DNA of 64,000 nucleotides. Origin: Paenibacillus glucanolyticus NBRC 15330. GTDB taxonomy: Bacteria > Bacillota > Bacilli > Paenibacillales > Paenibacillaceae. Shown piece after piece: positions 16,465 through 24,649 of this stretch. A program made the position numbers and the translations under genes. Within the stretch, counting starts at the first letter, position 1, and every line of letters starts with the position of its first letter. The DNA is taken from assembly GCF_004000885.1 (NCBI RefSeq), contig NZ_BIMC01000002.1, positions 372,001-436,000 of the forward strand, read 5' to 3'. The notes under the pieces are model-generated. The model saw only the letters and a list, made by a program, of their open reading frames with translations. It did no database searches and was not told where the DNA came from.

Positions 16465-17013
16465 ATGTTGGAGTTGCGGTTGAAGGAGTACATAAGGGAG
16501 CATAAGCAGCTGATGGATGATTTGGCTATCGTTCGAGATCTGGAGCTGTCGCAATGCTACATTGCGGCAGGCTATATTCGAAATTACGTGTGGGATATCC
16601 TGCATGGTTTTGAGAGAACCGACCGTCATACGGATATCGATGTTGTATATTTCGATCCCGATGATGTGTCGGAAGCACGGGATATCGATTTGGAACAGAA
16701 GTTAAGAGCAGCGACAAAGAATCCGAAATGGTCAGTCAAGAATCAGGCCAGAATGCATGTCAAGAATGGAGATGAGCCGTACAGCTCAACCCATGCAGCG
16801 TTAACCCAATGGCCGGAGACAGCTACAGCGATTGGTGCAAGACTGAACCGCGAAGGGGAGCTTGAGCTCTGCTGCCCTTACGGATTGGAGGATTTATTCG
16901 CTTTAAAGGTTCGAAGATGCCCGAATTTTCATAAGCGAAGCTATTATTTGGAGCGTGTCCGGAAGAAACAATGGAAGAATCAGTGGGCACGGTTAACAAT
17001 ACTCGAAGTTTAG
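16465..17013 (+). CDS. Nucleotidyltransferase-family protein (DUF925/PF06042 type)
   Basis: About 182 residues. The ATG at 16465 is preferred because GGCGGTG lies 8 bases before it; an ATG five codons earlier overlaps that site. The family features are visible: CYIAAGYIRNYVWD with the Gly motif near residue 33, TDIDVVYFDP with the two metal-binding acidic residues, then ARMHVKNGDEPYSST and the C-terminal YGLEDLFALKVRRCPNF. The family belongs to the nucleotidyltransferase superfamily; its substrates are unknown. It is followed by remains of a GNAT gene. Confidence 0.82.
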   Translation: MLELRLKEYIREHKQLMDDLAIVRDLELSQCYIAAGYIRNYVWDILHGFERTDRHTDIDVVYFDPDDVSEARDIDLEQKLRAATKNPKWSVKNQARMHVKNGDEPYSSTHAALTQWPETATAIGARLNREGELELCCPYGLEDLFALKVRRCPNFHKRSYYLERVRKKQWKNQWARLTILEV

Positions 17014-17028
17014 AGGGGGAGAAGTTCT

Positions 17029-17451
17029 ATGGAGATCCGTCCCTATCCACCGGTGATCTGGAGTCAAAAACCCCTTAATGAGAGCAATATAGGATATCCG
17101 GTATTGAAGGAGCGAATTTAGTGTCCGGATCGGATGAGAACACGGAATCGGCACTCCTTTATCATACCTTTGTAGCCAGCCGATCAAGCGAAGCGGGTAG
17201 CGGAGATGATCCGCTGCCGGGAATTTTTAAGTTATGAGAATAACGGAGTTGCCACGCACTTCAGTGCACTGTTTACATAGAAAGAGCGGCAAGGGCAAGG
17301 AATTGGGAGAACGCTTGTGGAATTTGTAAAGAGGTGGGCTCTGGAGAGGGGCGACAATGTGCTGCTGACCAGCGGGAACAAACCCGAGCGCAAGCGTGCC
17401 CATACGTTTTATGAGAAAATGGGGTTTCTCCATCGGGATTCCGGTTTGTGA
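17029..17451 (+). pseudogene. Decayed GNAT acetyltransferase
   Basis: A good ribosome site (GAGGGGGAG) precedes ATG at 17029, and the first codons read MEIRPY, as in GNAT proteins. The frame then breaks: shifting by one base gives STGDLES, the usual continuation. The middle is disrupted by stops and probable deletions. From about 17283 one frame encodes the conserved acetyl-CoA loop region (GKGKELGERLVEFVKRWA) and ends with the family-typical AHTFYEKMGF before TGA. Both ends survive while the middle is broken, so this is a relic. Confidence 0.75.
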
Positions 17452-17486
17452 AGACATTATAACAACATGATTGAGGGGTCTGTAGC

Positions 17487-18194
17487 ATGGAAACATTCAA
17501 TCACGCGCGTGAGAAGGAAATATTGTATCACGAGAAGTTTTATGAATCGGCCGCCTTGTTTGAGCCGGGCAGCTGGTTAGCACGCCCCGTCCAGACGGTT
17601 ATGGATCATCTGGAGTTGTTGCCTTTTCAAAATATGCGAGTGCTGGATCTGGGCAGTGGTGTCGGTCGTAACAGCATTCCGATTGCACAGCGAATCCAAC
17701 CTGCAGGCGGTAAGGTTCTATGCGTGGATTTGCTGCCCTCGGCAGTGGACAAGCTCCGGCAGTATGCTGCCTCCTATGGCGTAAGTTCCAGCATTGAGGC
17801 ACTGGCAGCGGATGTGCAGCATTATGACATCGCGAAGGATACCTATCATTACATCATTGCCTGCTCTTGTCTTGAGCATATGAGCTCGGAGGCCGCCTTT
17901 GTATCCAAGATCAAACAAATGCAAGCAGGAACCATGGATCGGGGAATTCATTGCATATTAATGAGTACGGAAGTGAAGGAAATCGATCTGGAGACCGGTG
18001 TGGAGGAAGAGGGGTTAATCGAGTTGAATTTATCCGCTGACCAAGCCTTCTCTATCTTTTACGAGCTGTATCCAGAATGGGAGATTTTAATGAAGCGCCA
18101 AATACAGCAGGACATTCAAGAGGTGAAGGACGGAAGGGACGTCCTCTTTCGAAGCCAGTGGATTACGTTCATTGCCAGAAAAGGAGTGTCGTGA
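17487..18194 (+). CDS. Class I SAM-dependent methyltransferase
   Basis: 235 residues, GAGGGG upstream of the ATG. Motif I is clear at about residues 51-60 (VLDLGSGVGRN), with the acidic end of strand 2 (CVDLLPSAV) and motif post-I. It belongs to the Methyltransf_25/11 group, acting on an unknown small molecule. The Nudix gene starts two bases after the stop, and a phosphatase overlaps that, so the three are one unit. Confidence 0.85.
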   Translation: METFNHAREKEILYHEKFYESAALFEPGSWLARPVQTVMDHLELLPFQNMRVLDLGSGVGRNSIPIAQRIQPAGGKVLCVDLLPSAVDKLRQYAASYGVSSSIEALAADVQHYDIAKDTYHYIIACSCLEHMSSEAAFVSKIKQMQAGTMDRGIHCILMSTEVKEIDLETGVEEEGLIELNLSADQAFSIFYELYPEWEILMKRQIQQDIQEVKDGRDVLFRSQWITFIARKGVS

Positions 18195-18196
18195 CC

Positions 18197-18649
18197 ATGG
18201 AGAAATATACGCATCTCGGCGTTTATGGTGTTCTGATCCAGGATGATCATATTCTGCTGATCCAAAAAGCAAGAGGGCCTCACAAAGGGAAGTGGGATTT
18301 ACCTGGAGGTTCCATTGAATTTGGAGAGGAGCCGGAGTTTACGCTGAAGCGTGAATTTATGGAGGAAACCGGACTGTCTTCGATAAAAGGCAGTATTCGC
18401 ACAGCCATATCCTATACCATTGTGTATCAGTATGCCGAGAACCAGATGGAAGAGCTGCATCACATCGGCATCATATATGATGTGGAGCTGTCTGATGATC
18501 AAGCTGTTATTAAGGCAGAAGGCGATGGACAGGATTCCTTAGGAGCCAGATGGGTTCCGCTTGAGTCGCTGAGTCTGTTACCGTTAACGCCATTTGTTGA
18601 GATGATGATGGAGTCGGCATTGATTGAAGAAGCCGAGGGGGAAGCATGA
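18197..18649 (+). CDS. Nudix hydrolase
   Basis: 150 residues from ATG 18197; AAAGGAG lies at the end of the upstream methyltransferase gene. The Nudix box GX5EX7REUXEEXGU is complete at about residues 38-60 (GSIEFGEEPEFTLKREFMEE), with the Glu residues that bind Mg. It hydrolyses a nucleoside diphosphate linked to another moiety; substrate unknown. Confidence 0.9.
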   Translation: MEKYTHLGVYGVLIQDDHILLIQKARGPHKGKWDLPGGSIEFGEEPEFTLKREFMEETGLSSIKGSIRTAISYTIVYQYAENQMEELHHIGIIYDVELSDDQAVIKAEGDGQDSLGARWVPLESLSLLPLTPFVEMMMESALIEEAEGEA

Positions 18650-19206
18650 CAACCTTATATTTTGTGAGACACGCAGAATCCTCGTATAGCGAAGGGAAGG
18701 AGCGGTCCCGCGGATTGTCCGTACAGGGTGCAAGCGATGCCGAGCGAGTTAAGGGTTTGCTGCTGGGAGAGGGTATTGGGGTTATCGTATCCAGCCCTTA
18801 TCAGAGAGCGAAGGATACGGTACAGCCATTGGCGGATGCCCTGGGTTTACCGATTACGGTGCTGGAGGATCTGAGAGAACGGAAGATCGGGGATTTCCAA
18901 GGGAACTCATTTACGGATGCCAAAAGGAAACTGTTTAACGAACCCGATACCTGCTTCCCGGAGGGAGAATCCAGTAAAGATGCGCAAAGGCGTGCAGTCC
19001 AGGCAATGGAGGGAATTCTGGATACGTACAAAGGCAAGAATGTCGTGATGGGTACTCATGGGGACATTATGACATTAATGCTGCACCATTACGATCAGCG
19101 GTTCGATTATGAATTCTGGCAGGGAACGAGTATGCCGGACATATACCGAGCCGAATTTGAAGAGGGAAAACTCGTGAACATATCGCGGCTATGGCGTGAA
19201 GGCTAA
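18646..19206 (+). CDS. Histidine phosphatase family protein
   Basis: 186 residues. The start overlaps the Nudix stop by four bases (ATGA), indicating coupled translation. The RHAE motif at residues 8-11 carries the phospho-accepting His, and a late THGD supplies the second catalytic His. It belongs to the phosphoglycerate mutase-like branch, close to YhfR/CobC-type phosphatases. It probably acts with the Nudix enzyme in house-cleaning of phosphorylated metabolites. Confidence 0.88.
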   Translation: MTTLYFVRHAESSYSEGKERSRGLSVQGASDAERVKGLLLGEGIGVIVSSPYQRAKDTVQPLADALGLPITVLEDLRERKIGDFQGNSFTDAKRKLFNEPDTCFPEGESSKDAQRRAVQAMEGILDTYKGKNVVMGTHGDIMTLMLHHYDQRFDYEFWQGTSMPDIYRAEFEEGKLVNISRLWREG

Positions 19207-19376
19207 CAAGAAGCTCAAGTTGGTCCATAGTATATTGAATGTACAAAGAAACCGTTTCTTTCGTAAATGGTGGGTCGGACTTCCATTTTACCATAAGATG
19301 AATTCAGGATATTGGAGGGCAACAGCCGATTGGAGGGATGCTTCGTTCCGCAGCGGCAGCGTACTCATAACAGACA

Positions 19377-19418
19377 AAGGGGCCTCCCTCAGGTCAAGTG
19401 ACTTTTGGGATACCCCTT
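19377..19418. terminator. Complex hairpin between convergent genes
   Basis: AAGGGG...CCCCTT encloses TCCC...GGGA and an inner GGTCA/TGAC stem, followed by a T-rich stretch on the plus strand. It probably stops both the phosphatase and chemoreceptor transcripts. Confidence 0.5.
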
Positions 19419-19493
19419 CTGCTTTTATAAAAATAACAGCTTAACTAAATTCCTTATGTAGAATAGACGAATAAAAAATAGACGTTATACTTT

Positions 19494-20744
19494 TTAGAAT
19501 TTGAAAATATTGATGGTCTTCTGCAGTTGGAAGACGGCATTATTCATCGCTTCGGCTTCCTCAGCCATCTTCTGGATAGACGAAATCCCTTCGTTCATGG
19601 AAGCAGATACCTGCTCCGTTCCTGCAGCGGATTGCTGCGTAATCGCAGATATGTTCTGAATGGCGGAAGAGATGTTCTGCGCACTCTCCAGCATGGACTC
19701 GCTCTCCTTGGAGAAAGCTGCGATCTGCTCCGAAATATACTGCACGCTGTTTACAATCTGCATGAACACCAGCTCCGCCTCACGGATCATCTCGGTTTGC
19801 TGCCGTACGACTTCTTCATTGATCTTAATATTCTGTGCTGCATGTTTGACATCCGATTCAATGCTCCGTACCAGATTAAATACCTCGCGGGTGGAGGAAG
19901 TGGATTCCTCGGCCAATTTACGGACCTCTTGGGCAACAACGGCAAAGCCTGCACCATGCTCGCCGGCTCTGGCCGCTTCAATGGAGGCGTTCAAGGACAG
20001 CAAGTTGGTCTGATCGGCAAGCTCGGATATGGTTTCGGTGATTTTGGTAATCCCTCTGGCGCTCTTGGCCAGTGCATCGATGGATTCCGAGACTTTTCCG
20101 GTGGCGTCGATATTTCGCTGCATCCCCGCGGATTGTTTGGCTACGGAATCTCTTCCTTGCTCAACGAGTCCCAGCGTCTCGATAGAACGGGCGTTCATTT
20201 CATGGGTGGAGTGCGTATAATTGCTGACCTTCTCTTCGATTTCGCGGATGGAATGCGTCATCTCCGATACGTCCTCCGAGATTTCGTTCGCACCGACGGC
20301 CAGCTCGTTGGAGGAGAGGGATACTTGATTCATAACTTGAATAAGCTCCTGATTTTTATTCGAAATGCTTCGGCTTGATGTCATTACCTTGCGGGTAATG
20401 TCCGAGGTTTCCTGTAAAATTTTGCGAAGCTTGTCCACCATGCTGTTGAAGGTTCGGCTTAGGTCGTTCATGCCTCCAACCTCTTCTACCTGGAAGGTAA
20501 AGTCGCCTTTGGCGATTTTGGCAGAAACGCTGGAAATTTCGGCGAATGAATTCGTAAGCGTTTTCTCAATAACGCGAGAAAGAGGAAGGGTAAGTCCAAT
20601 TAAAGCCAAGACAAGTACCACGCCAATGATTGCTTTGCCCATTAGAATAAACGCAAGCAGCATTGGAACCGCAAATAAAGCGGCAATAAGATAACAGGCT
20701 GCAGTAATTTTTTGTGAGATTGGGAGTCTGTTGAACCATGCCAT
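19494..20744 (-). CDS. Methyl-accepting chemotaxis protein without an extracellular sensor
   Basis: 416 residues, AGGAGGA upstream. Two membrane helices follow each other directly (about residues 14-34 and 36-54), leaving almost no extracellular loop. A HAMP linker (about 55-107) and the long coiled-coil signalling domain follow. The tip is conserved: [20 protein letters not shown], then [20 protein letters not shown], the CheA/CheW contact. The input must come from the membrane or cytoplasm, for example energy state. No chemotaxis genes are nearby. Confidence 0.92.
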   Translation of the reverse strand: MAWFNRLPISQKITAACYLIAALFAVPMLLAFILMGKAIIGVVLVLALIGLTLPLSRVIEKTLTNSFAEISSVSAKIAKGDFTFQVEEVGGMNDLSRTFNSMVDKLRKILQETSDITRKVMTSSRSISNKNQELIQVMNQVSLSSNELAVGANEISEDVSEMTHSIREIEEKVSNYTHSTHEMNARSIETLGLVEQGRDSVAKQSAGMQRNIDATGKVSESIDALAKSARGITKITETISELADQTNLLSLNASIEAARAGEHGAGFAVVAQEVRKLAEESTSSTREVFNLVRSIESDVKHAAQNIKINEEVVRQQTEMIREAELVFMQIVNSVQYISEQIAAFSKESESMLESAQNISSAIQNISAITQQSAAGTEQVSASMNEGISSIQKMAEEAEAMNNAVFQLQKTINIFKF

Positions 20745-20936
20745 AAGAATGAGTCCTCCTCGACAACATAGGATATATTTACCATGATTATAGCATCGCC
20801 GGGCTGAACTAGATATAACGAATTGACAAAAAGTGTTGAAATGGGTCGAAAGAACTGATGTTTTGGAAGGGGAGGGGAAGCGCAGCTAACTAGCCAACAG
20901 ACAAATCCCCTCTCGTTGCATAGATACGCAGCAATA

Positions 20937-21659
20937 TTATTTTACGGCACGGAATAAGGCGGAAGCGAGATAATCGGTGTTATCCAGGATCATCCGGTCA
21001 TGCTTGAATAACGTTTCCCATAACGTTACATCAAACAGAAGTCCTTTATCGCGCTGCTCAAATGTATCCAGATGACGTGTTTGCTCTTCCTTCAATTGTT
21101 CGTTGAAGTGGTTATACTCCAGAATTTCCTCCTGCTTAAAACCGCAAGCCAGCAAGGATTGTGCCCATTCTTCCCGCAGCATCAGATTCGGAATCCCGAA
21201 GAATTCCAGCAGCTCCTTGAGCTTTGGCTCAGGCATTGGCTTATTCAGCAGCAATTCTCTGTCCAGCAGAACGCCTCCTTGATCCAGAACGCGATAATAT
21301 TCAGGGAGTGATCTCGACGTATCCGTGAATACGGTGACTGATTCGGCCATAATCAGATCAAACTGGTTGTCTTCAAAAGGCAGCTCGCACACATCAGCCT
21401 GCAAAAATTGCACGTCCATTTTCATGGCTTCGGCTCTGGTGCGTGCTTTTTTAATCATATTCTCATTGAGATCTATGGCCGTGACTTGATAGCCCATCTC
21501 CGAAAGATGGCATGCTGTCCTGCCTGTTCCGCAGCCAACCTCCAGAATACGACTGTTCGGCTCAATCGGATAATTCTTCAGCATTCTTAAGGTAGCCTCG
21601 AATCCGCCCGGATGCGCACTGCCCATACCTAATCTGGATAGCATGTGAATGTAGTTCAT
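20937..21659 (-). CDS. Class I SAM-dependent methyltransferase
   Basis: 240 residues, with GGAAGG near the start. Motif I reads ILEVGCGTGRTA at about residues 39-50, motif II VTAIDLNENM, and FLQADVCELPFEDNQFDLI is typical of the UbiE/Methyltransf_11 group. Substrate unknown. It diverges from the nucleotidyltransferase-like gene at 21803. Confidence 0.88.
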   Translation of the reverse strand: MNYIHMLSRLGMGSAHPGGFEATLRMLKNYPIEPNSRILEVGCGTGRTACHLSEMGYQVTAIDLNENMIKKARTRAEAMKMDVQFLQADVCELPFEDNQFDLIMAESVTVFTDTSRSLPEYYRVLDQGGVLLDRELLLNKPMPEPKLKELLEFFGIPNLMLREEWAQSLLACGFKQEEILEYNHFNEQLKEEQTRHLDTFEQRDKGLLFDVTLWETLFKHDRMILDNTDYLASALFRAVK

Positions 21660-21802
21660 TTCATCTTCCCTTCTTCCTTGTAGTCATCATGAGGGTAATC
21701 GTTTATTTACCATATGATTAAGGTACGTTTGGGGTTTTTGCTGAATTAAATATTTTGAGCCCTTTTTTTCGGGAGCTATGAGAACTACTGGGGGAAATAG
21801 CC

Positions 21803-22501
21803 ATGAAGAAGGAACCGATGGAGGCAGCAGAGCGTGTTATTCACCGTCATTATCCCGACTGTTTGCTAGCTGTGCTTGGCGGCAGTGCAAGCAGAGGAGA
21901 ACATAACGAGCAATCTGATTTGGACATCGTCATCCTTGAGCGGGACGGAGATGAGATGCGGAGAAAGACCCTGGAAGCGGATGGATGGATTGTGGAATTG
22001 TTTATATTGTCTTTGTCATCCTATCGTGAATACTTCGACGAGGGCGTGATGGCAGCCAATCCGACATTGCAGCGGATCACAGCGGAGGGTAAGGTGCTGC
22101 GCTCGTTGCCGGAAGGAGAAGCAGTCCGCGCAGAGGCCCAGCATGATTTGAATTACGGACCGATGCCATGGATGCAAACCGATATTGATGAATACCGTTA
22201 CATGATTACGGAATATGTGCAGGATTTGAAGAATCCTAAGCGGGATGGCGAGAAATGGTTTACGGTGCAAAAGATCATGATGGTACTTTGCGAATTTGTA
22301 CTTAGAGTGAATGGGGAATGGACAGGGGAAGGCAAGATGCTGTTTCGGCTGTTCCACCGATTCAGCACGGCATTGGGAGATCAATTGGAGGTTTCGCTTT
22401 CAGCGATGTATCGACAGGACGATCCCTCCCTCCTTCTGGCATTCACAGAGCAAGTGCTGAACCCGTTCGGGGGCATGCTTCTTGTGGGTTATGAGGAATA
22501 G
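21803..22501 (+). CDS. Nucleotidyltransferase-domain protein (aminoglycoside-nucleotidyltransferase-like)
   Basis: 232 residues with GGGGGA upstream of the ATG. The catalytic GS-x10-DxD motif is complete: GGSASRGEHNEQSDLDIVI (Gly27-Ser28, Asp39, Asp41). A helical C-terminal domain follows. The fold is shared with kanamycin nucleotidyltransferases, but there is no close match by eye to a resistance enzyme. It may modify a small molecule; resistance should not be assumed. Confidence 0.82.
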   Translation: MKKEPMEAAERVIHRHYPDCLLAVLGGSASRGEHNEQSDLDIVILERDGDEMRRKTLEADGWIVELFILSLSSYREYFDEGVMAANPTLQRITAEGKVLRSLPEGEAVRAEAQHDLNYGPMPWMQTDIDEYRYMITEYVQDLKNPKRDGEKWFTVQKIMMVLCEFVLRVNGEWTGEGKMLFRLFHRFSTALGDQLEVSLSAMYRQDDPSLLLAFTEQVLNPFGGMLLVGYEE

Positions 22502-22616
22502 ATTTTGACGGGTGAGCAATAAGAGAGGTACATTAGCCGTGACGTTCGCCTTCCACGACCAATACAATAATCATGTGATTCGGTCACGTCATTCTTTAAA
22601 TCCAGGAGGGATCTTC

Positions 22617-22712
22617 ATGAGCGGAGTATATGGCGGTGGATGGGGTAATTCAGTAGGTATTATTTTGGTTCTCTTCATCCTGCTCGTAATCATCTCGAGT
22701 GCTTGGGTTTAA
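22617..22712 (+). CDS. YjcZ-type tiny membrane protein
   Basis: 31 residues, with a strong AGGAGGG before the ATG. The pattern is that of the YjcZ/tiny_TM_bacill family: a Gly/Tyr-rich start (GVYGGGWGNS) and one helix (VGIILVLFILLVIISS). These peptides are common in spore formers and are often made in the mother cell or linked to sporulation. It is immediately followed by a strong terminator. Confidence 0.88.
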   Translation: MSGVYGGGWGNSVGIILVLFILLVIISSAWV

Positions 22713-22736
22713 TTCGTCAAGCTCTTGGAGCAAATC

Positions 22737-22766
22737 GCAAAAGCCCGGCATGCGCCGGGCTTTTGC
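22737..22766. terminator. Bidirectional terminator
   Basis: A perfect 13-bp stem, GCAAAAGCCCGGC / GCCGGGCTTTTGC, with a 4-base loop. A-rich and T-rich ends serve both the YjcZ-type gene and the convergent ykoF gene. Confidence 0.92.
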
Positions 22767-22783
22767 CTGTTATATAGAAGTGA

Positions 22784-23386
22784 TCACGGTCTTGGCTTGG
22801 CTGATGGACTGTGTGCAGACACGACTGCGGTCATGACAAGGTGACTGCTGTCCGATTGGATCGCATGCAAAAACGCATCTTCGAGGGATTCAAACACCTT
22901 GGAGATGGAGCCGTCCAACCGGCTGGCATAGTGAACGCTTCCGGCGAACGTTCCTTTTTCCTTAGCCCGATGCACCTCTTTATAGATAACATCCATGTAA
23001 TGGTCTGTACCCAGTGGATAAAGGGCAAATTGGCAGGCCGTGTCTATATCGGCATTCTTCCCAATCTCGCGGTTCAAACGCTCCGAATCCTCTGACATAT
23101 ATACATCGGCTTCCGTATCACCAGGACAGCCAATAGAATAAGTTCCGTTAAAGACGGTGTGCACACCGCTTGCTGCCGCATAAGCAAAAATCGCCCTCGT
23201 TACATCAAATACATGCTCCGCCCGTCCACGAATACAGGTGCTCACATCATCCGTCTGAATCCATACTTTCCCCGTGTTGACGGATTTCAGCGCGTCCATA
23301 ATGACTTCCACAAATCGGTCAGTCATCGGAAACACCGAGAATCGGCATCCGACGATGCGACTGGTTCCACATGTTAGCTCACTCAT
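22784..23386 (-). CDS. ykoF: YkoF-family thiamine/hydroxymethylpyrimidine-binding protein
   Basis: 200 residues, GGGAGG before the ATG. It shows the two repeated ferredoxin-like halves of YkoF: the first half begins CGTSRIVGCRFSVFPMTD, the second ALYPLGTDHYMDVIY. YkoF binds thiamine and, more weakly, its pyrimidine moiety. In B. subtilis it is encoded with the YkoEDC transporter. Here it stands alone, but a TPP riboswitch and terminator precede it, which confirms a thiamine-related role. A partner transporter must be elsewhere. Confidence 0.9.
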   Translation of the reverse strand: MSELTCGTSRIVGCRFSVFPMTDRFVEVIMDALKSVNTGKVWIQTDDVSTCIRGRAEHVFDVTRAIFAYAAASGVHTVFNGTYSIGCPGDTEADVYMSEDSERLNREIGKNADIDTACQFALYPLGTDHYMDVIYKEVHRAKEKGTFAGSVHYASRLDGSISKVFESLEDAFLHAIQSDSSHLVMTAVVSAHSPSAKPRP

Positions 23387-23420
23387 TGTTGTTATCCTCC
23401 CCTATGATATAAATCCACGC

Positions 23421-23451
23421 AAAAAAACCGCACCCCGTGAAGAAAGTGCAG
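23421..23451 (-). terminator. Riboswitch-controlled terminator
   Basis: On the minus strand CTGCAC pairs with GTGCGG across an 11-base loop and is followed by seven T. It sits between the TPP aptamer and ykoF, so TPP binding probably favours termination. Confidence 0.75.
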
Positions 23452-23483
23452 TTATGCCTACGTGAAAAAGTATAAACATAAAT

Positions 23484-23575
23484 GCTACACTTCCCCACGC
23501 TAGTATGACCTAGATCGGGTGATAAGGGTTAACGGCAGCACGCCGTCTCTCAGCACATGGCACCCCTAGTACAGC
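23484..23575 (-). promoter_or_regulatory. TPP (THI-box) riboswitch aptamer
   Basis: Read on the minus strand, the conserved THI-box elements appear in order: GGGGTGCC, GCTGAGAGA, ACCCTT, CCCGATCTAGGTCAT, then AGCGTGGGGAAGTG. P1 can be drawn with eight pairs between GCTGTACT (at 23575) and AGTGTAGC (at 23484). It controls ykoF downstream; a promoter lies about 70 bases upstream of the aptamer. Confidence 0.93.
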
Positions 23576-23643
23576 CAACATGATATGCAGTTGGTCCCGG
23601 AACTATTGCCAGTTCAGGAAGACAAAGGTTTCTTGCTTGTGTT

Positions 23644-23672
23644 ATTGTATCGTTTTGCCGGAAGATTTTCAA
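23644..23672 (-). promoter_or_regulatory. Sigma-A promoter of the riboswitch-ykoF transcript
   Basis: Minus strand TTGAAA (23672-23667), 17-base spacer, TACAAT (23649-23644). Confidence 0.75.
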
Positions 23673-23708
23673 TCATTCGATTTTTTTTTCGACATTGATC
23701 CAAATTGA

Positions 23709-23736
23709 TGCAACCGATGAAAGACCAGACGCATCA
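23709..23736 (+). promoter_or_regulatory. Candidate ECF-type promoter
   Basis: TGCAAC, 15-base spacer, CGCATCA. This resembles ECF promoters (TGAAAC, about 16 bases, CGTC/CGTA) and lies directly before the sigma gene, consistent with self-activation. Weak by itself. Confidence 0.35.
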
Positions 23737-23760
23737 TAATTATAGAGAGGGGGAGATGGC

Positions 23761-24303
23761 CTGGATGTCATACAGCGCTTAAAACAAAAAGAAGAGGCGG
23801 CTCTCCGGGAATTGATGGAACAGTATGGAGATTATCTGCTTCGCACGGCGGTATTGCTGCTGCGTGACCGTCAAGCGGCTGAAGAGGCCGTTCAAGATAC
23901 CTTTATCCAGGCGTTCGAGAATATCGCTCAGCTTCGTGACGGCGACAAACTTCGTAGCTGGTTGACCCGAATTGCAGTGAATCGATGCCGGATGCGGCAG
24001 CGAAAATGGGATTGGCGTCATATTTTTCCCATGCCGAGGATGGACCAGCATGTAAACGAAAGTGTACCTGCCGTGGATGAAATGCTGGGCGTCCATTGGC
24101 GTGAGGCTGAAATGATCAAATCAGTGCAGCAGCTGCCCTATACATACCGAGAAGTGATTACGCTCTATTATTATAATGAGTTGGGTGTTCAAGAAATTGC
24201 AGCGCAATTGCAGCTGAATATAAACACGGTTAAGGCACGTTTAATGAGAGGGCGGCATAAACTCCGGCAGATTGTTGTCGAGAAGGGGGAGAGCGATGCG
24301 TAG
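23761..24303 (+). CDS. ECF sigma factor (RpoE type)
   Basis: About 180 residues. Region 2 (the -10 and core-binding part) runs from about residue 14 to 85 (YGDYLLRTAVLLL, AEEAVQDTFIQAFENI, LRSWLTRIAVNRC). Region 4 begins LPYTYREVITLYYYNELGVQ and ends with the helix-turn-helix NTVKARLMRGRHKL. The start is unusual. The region 2 homology runs upstream of the first TTG/ATG (23812/23815) to a CTG at 23761, which stands 7 bases after GGGGGAG, and no ATG/GTG/TTG occurs in that frame upstream. I therefore chose CTG. The stop overlaps the anti-sigma-like gene. Confidence 0.88.
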   Translation: MDVIQRLKQKEEAALRELMEQYGDYLLRTAVLLLRDRQAAEEAVQDTFIQAFENIAQLRDGDKLRSWLTRIAVNRCRMRQRKWDWRHIFPMPRMDQHVNESVPAVDEMLGVHWREAEMIKSVQQLPYTYREVITLYYYNELGVQEIAAQLQLNINTVKARLMRGRHKLRQIVVEKGESDA

Positions 24304-24649
24304 CGAAGAACAGGAAATGGCCGAACAACTAAAGCAGGAGCTGGAGGAAATTCGATTCCTGGGCGCAGAGAAGGTGATTTCTCGCACATTTCCAAAATCC
24401 AGCCGCGAACGTTTGTCTTCCTTGTGGAATAAGGAAGTAGAAATTTCTGCTGCCGCAATTGGTTATTTTGGCGCAGTAGCGGCCGTTCTGCTGCTCGGAG
24501 GTTTGTTATGGAGGGAAGCAATTGTGAGACCTGCTGTTTCCGTGCCCTTGCAGGTGAGCAATGAACTGCTTGAAGCCGGGGGGAATTATTACTGGAAGGA
24601 TCAGTACGAGAGGATGGTGGCCAGGCTTGAAAATTCGGGTCAAGATTAA
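24296..24649 (+). CDS. Probable anti-sigma factor, single-pass membrane protein
   Basis: 117 residues from the ATG at 24296 (AAGGGGGAG), overlapping the sigma gene stop by 8 bases. The N-terminal half (about 57 residues) is charged and cytoplasmic. One membrane helix (about residues 59-81, ISAAAIGYFGAVAAVLLLGG) leads to a short external tail. There is no zinc-binding HxxxCxxC motif, so it is not a classical ZAS protein. Function is inferred from gene order and topology only. Confidence 0.65.
   Translation: MRSEEQEMAEQLKQELEEIRFLGAEKVISRTFPKSSRERLSSLWNKEVEISAAAIGYFGAVAAVLLLGGLLWREAIVRPAVSVPLQVSNELLEAGGNYYWKDQYERMVARLENSGQD

Noticed and set aside
19196..19444. 82-codon frame after the histidine phosphatase
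   Set aside because: It overlaps a terminator-like hairpin, has no good ribosome site and an implausible composition.
21803..22501. Aminoglycoside resistance gene
   Set aside because: Only the general nucleotidyltransferase motif is shared; the rest does not match a known resistance enzyme well enough by eye.
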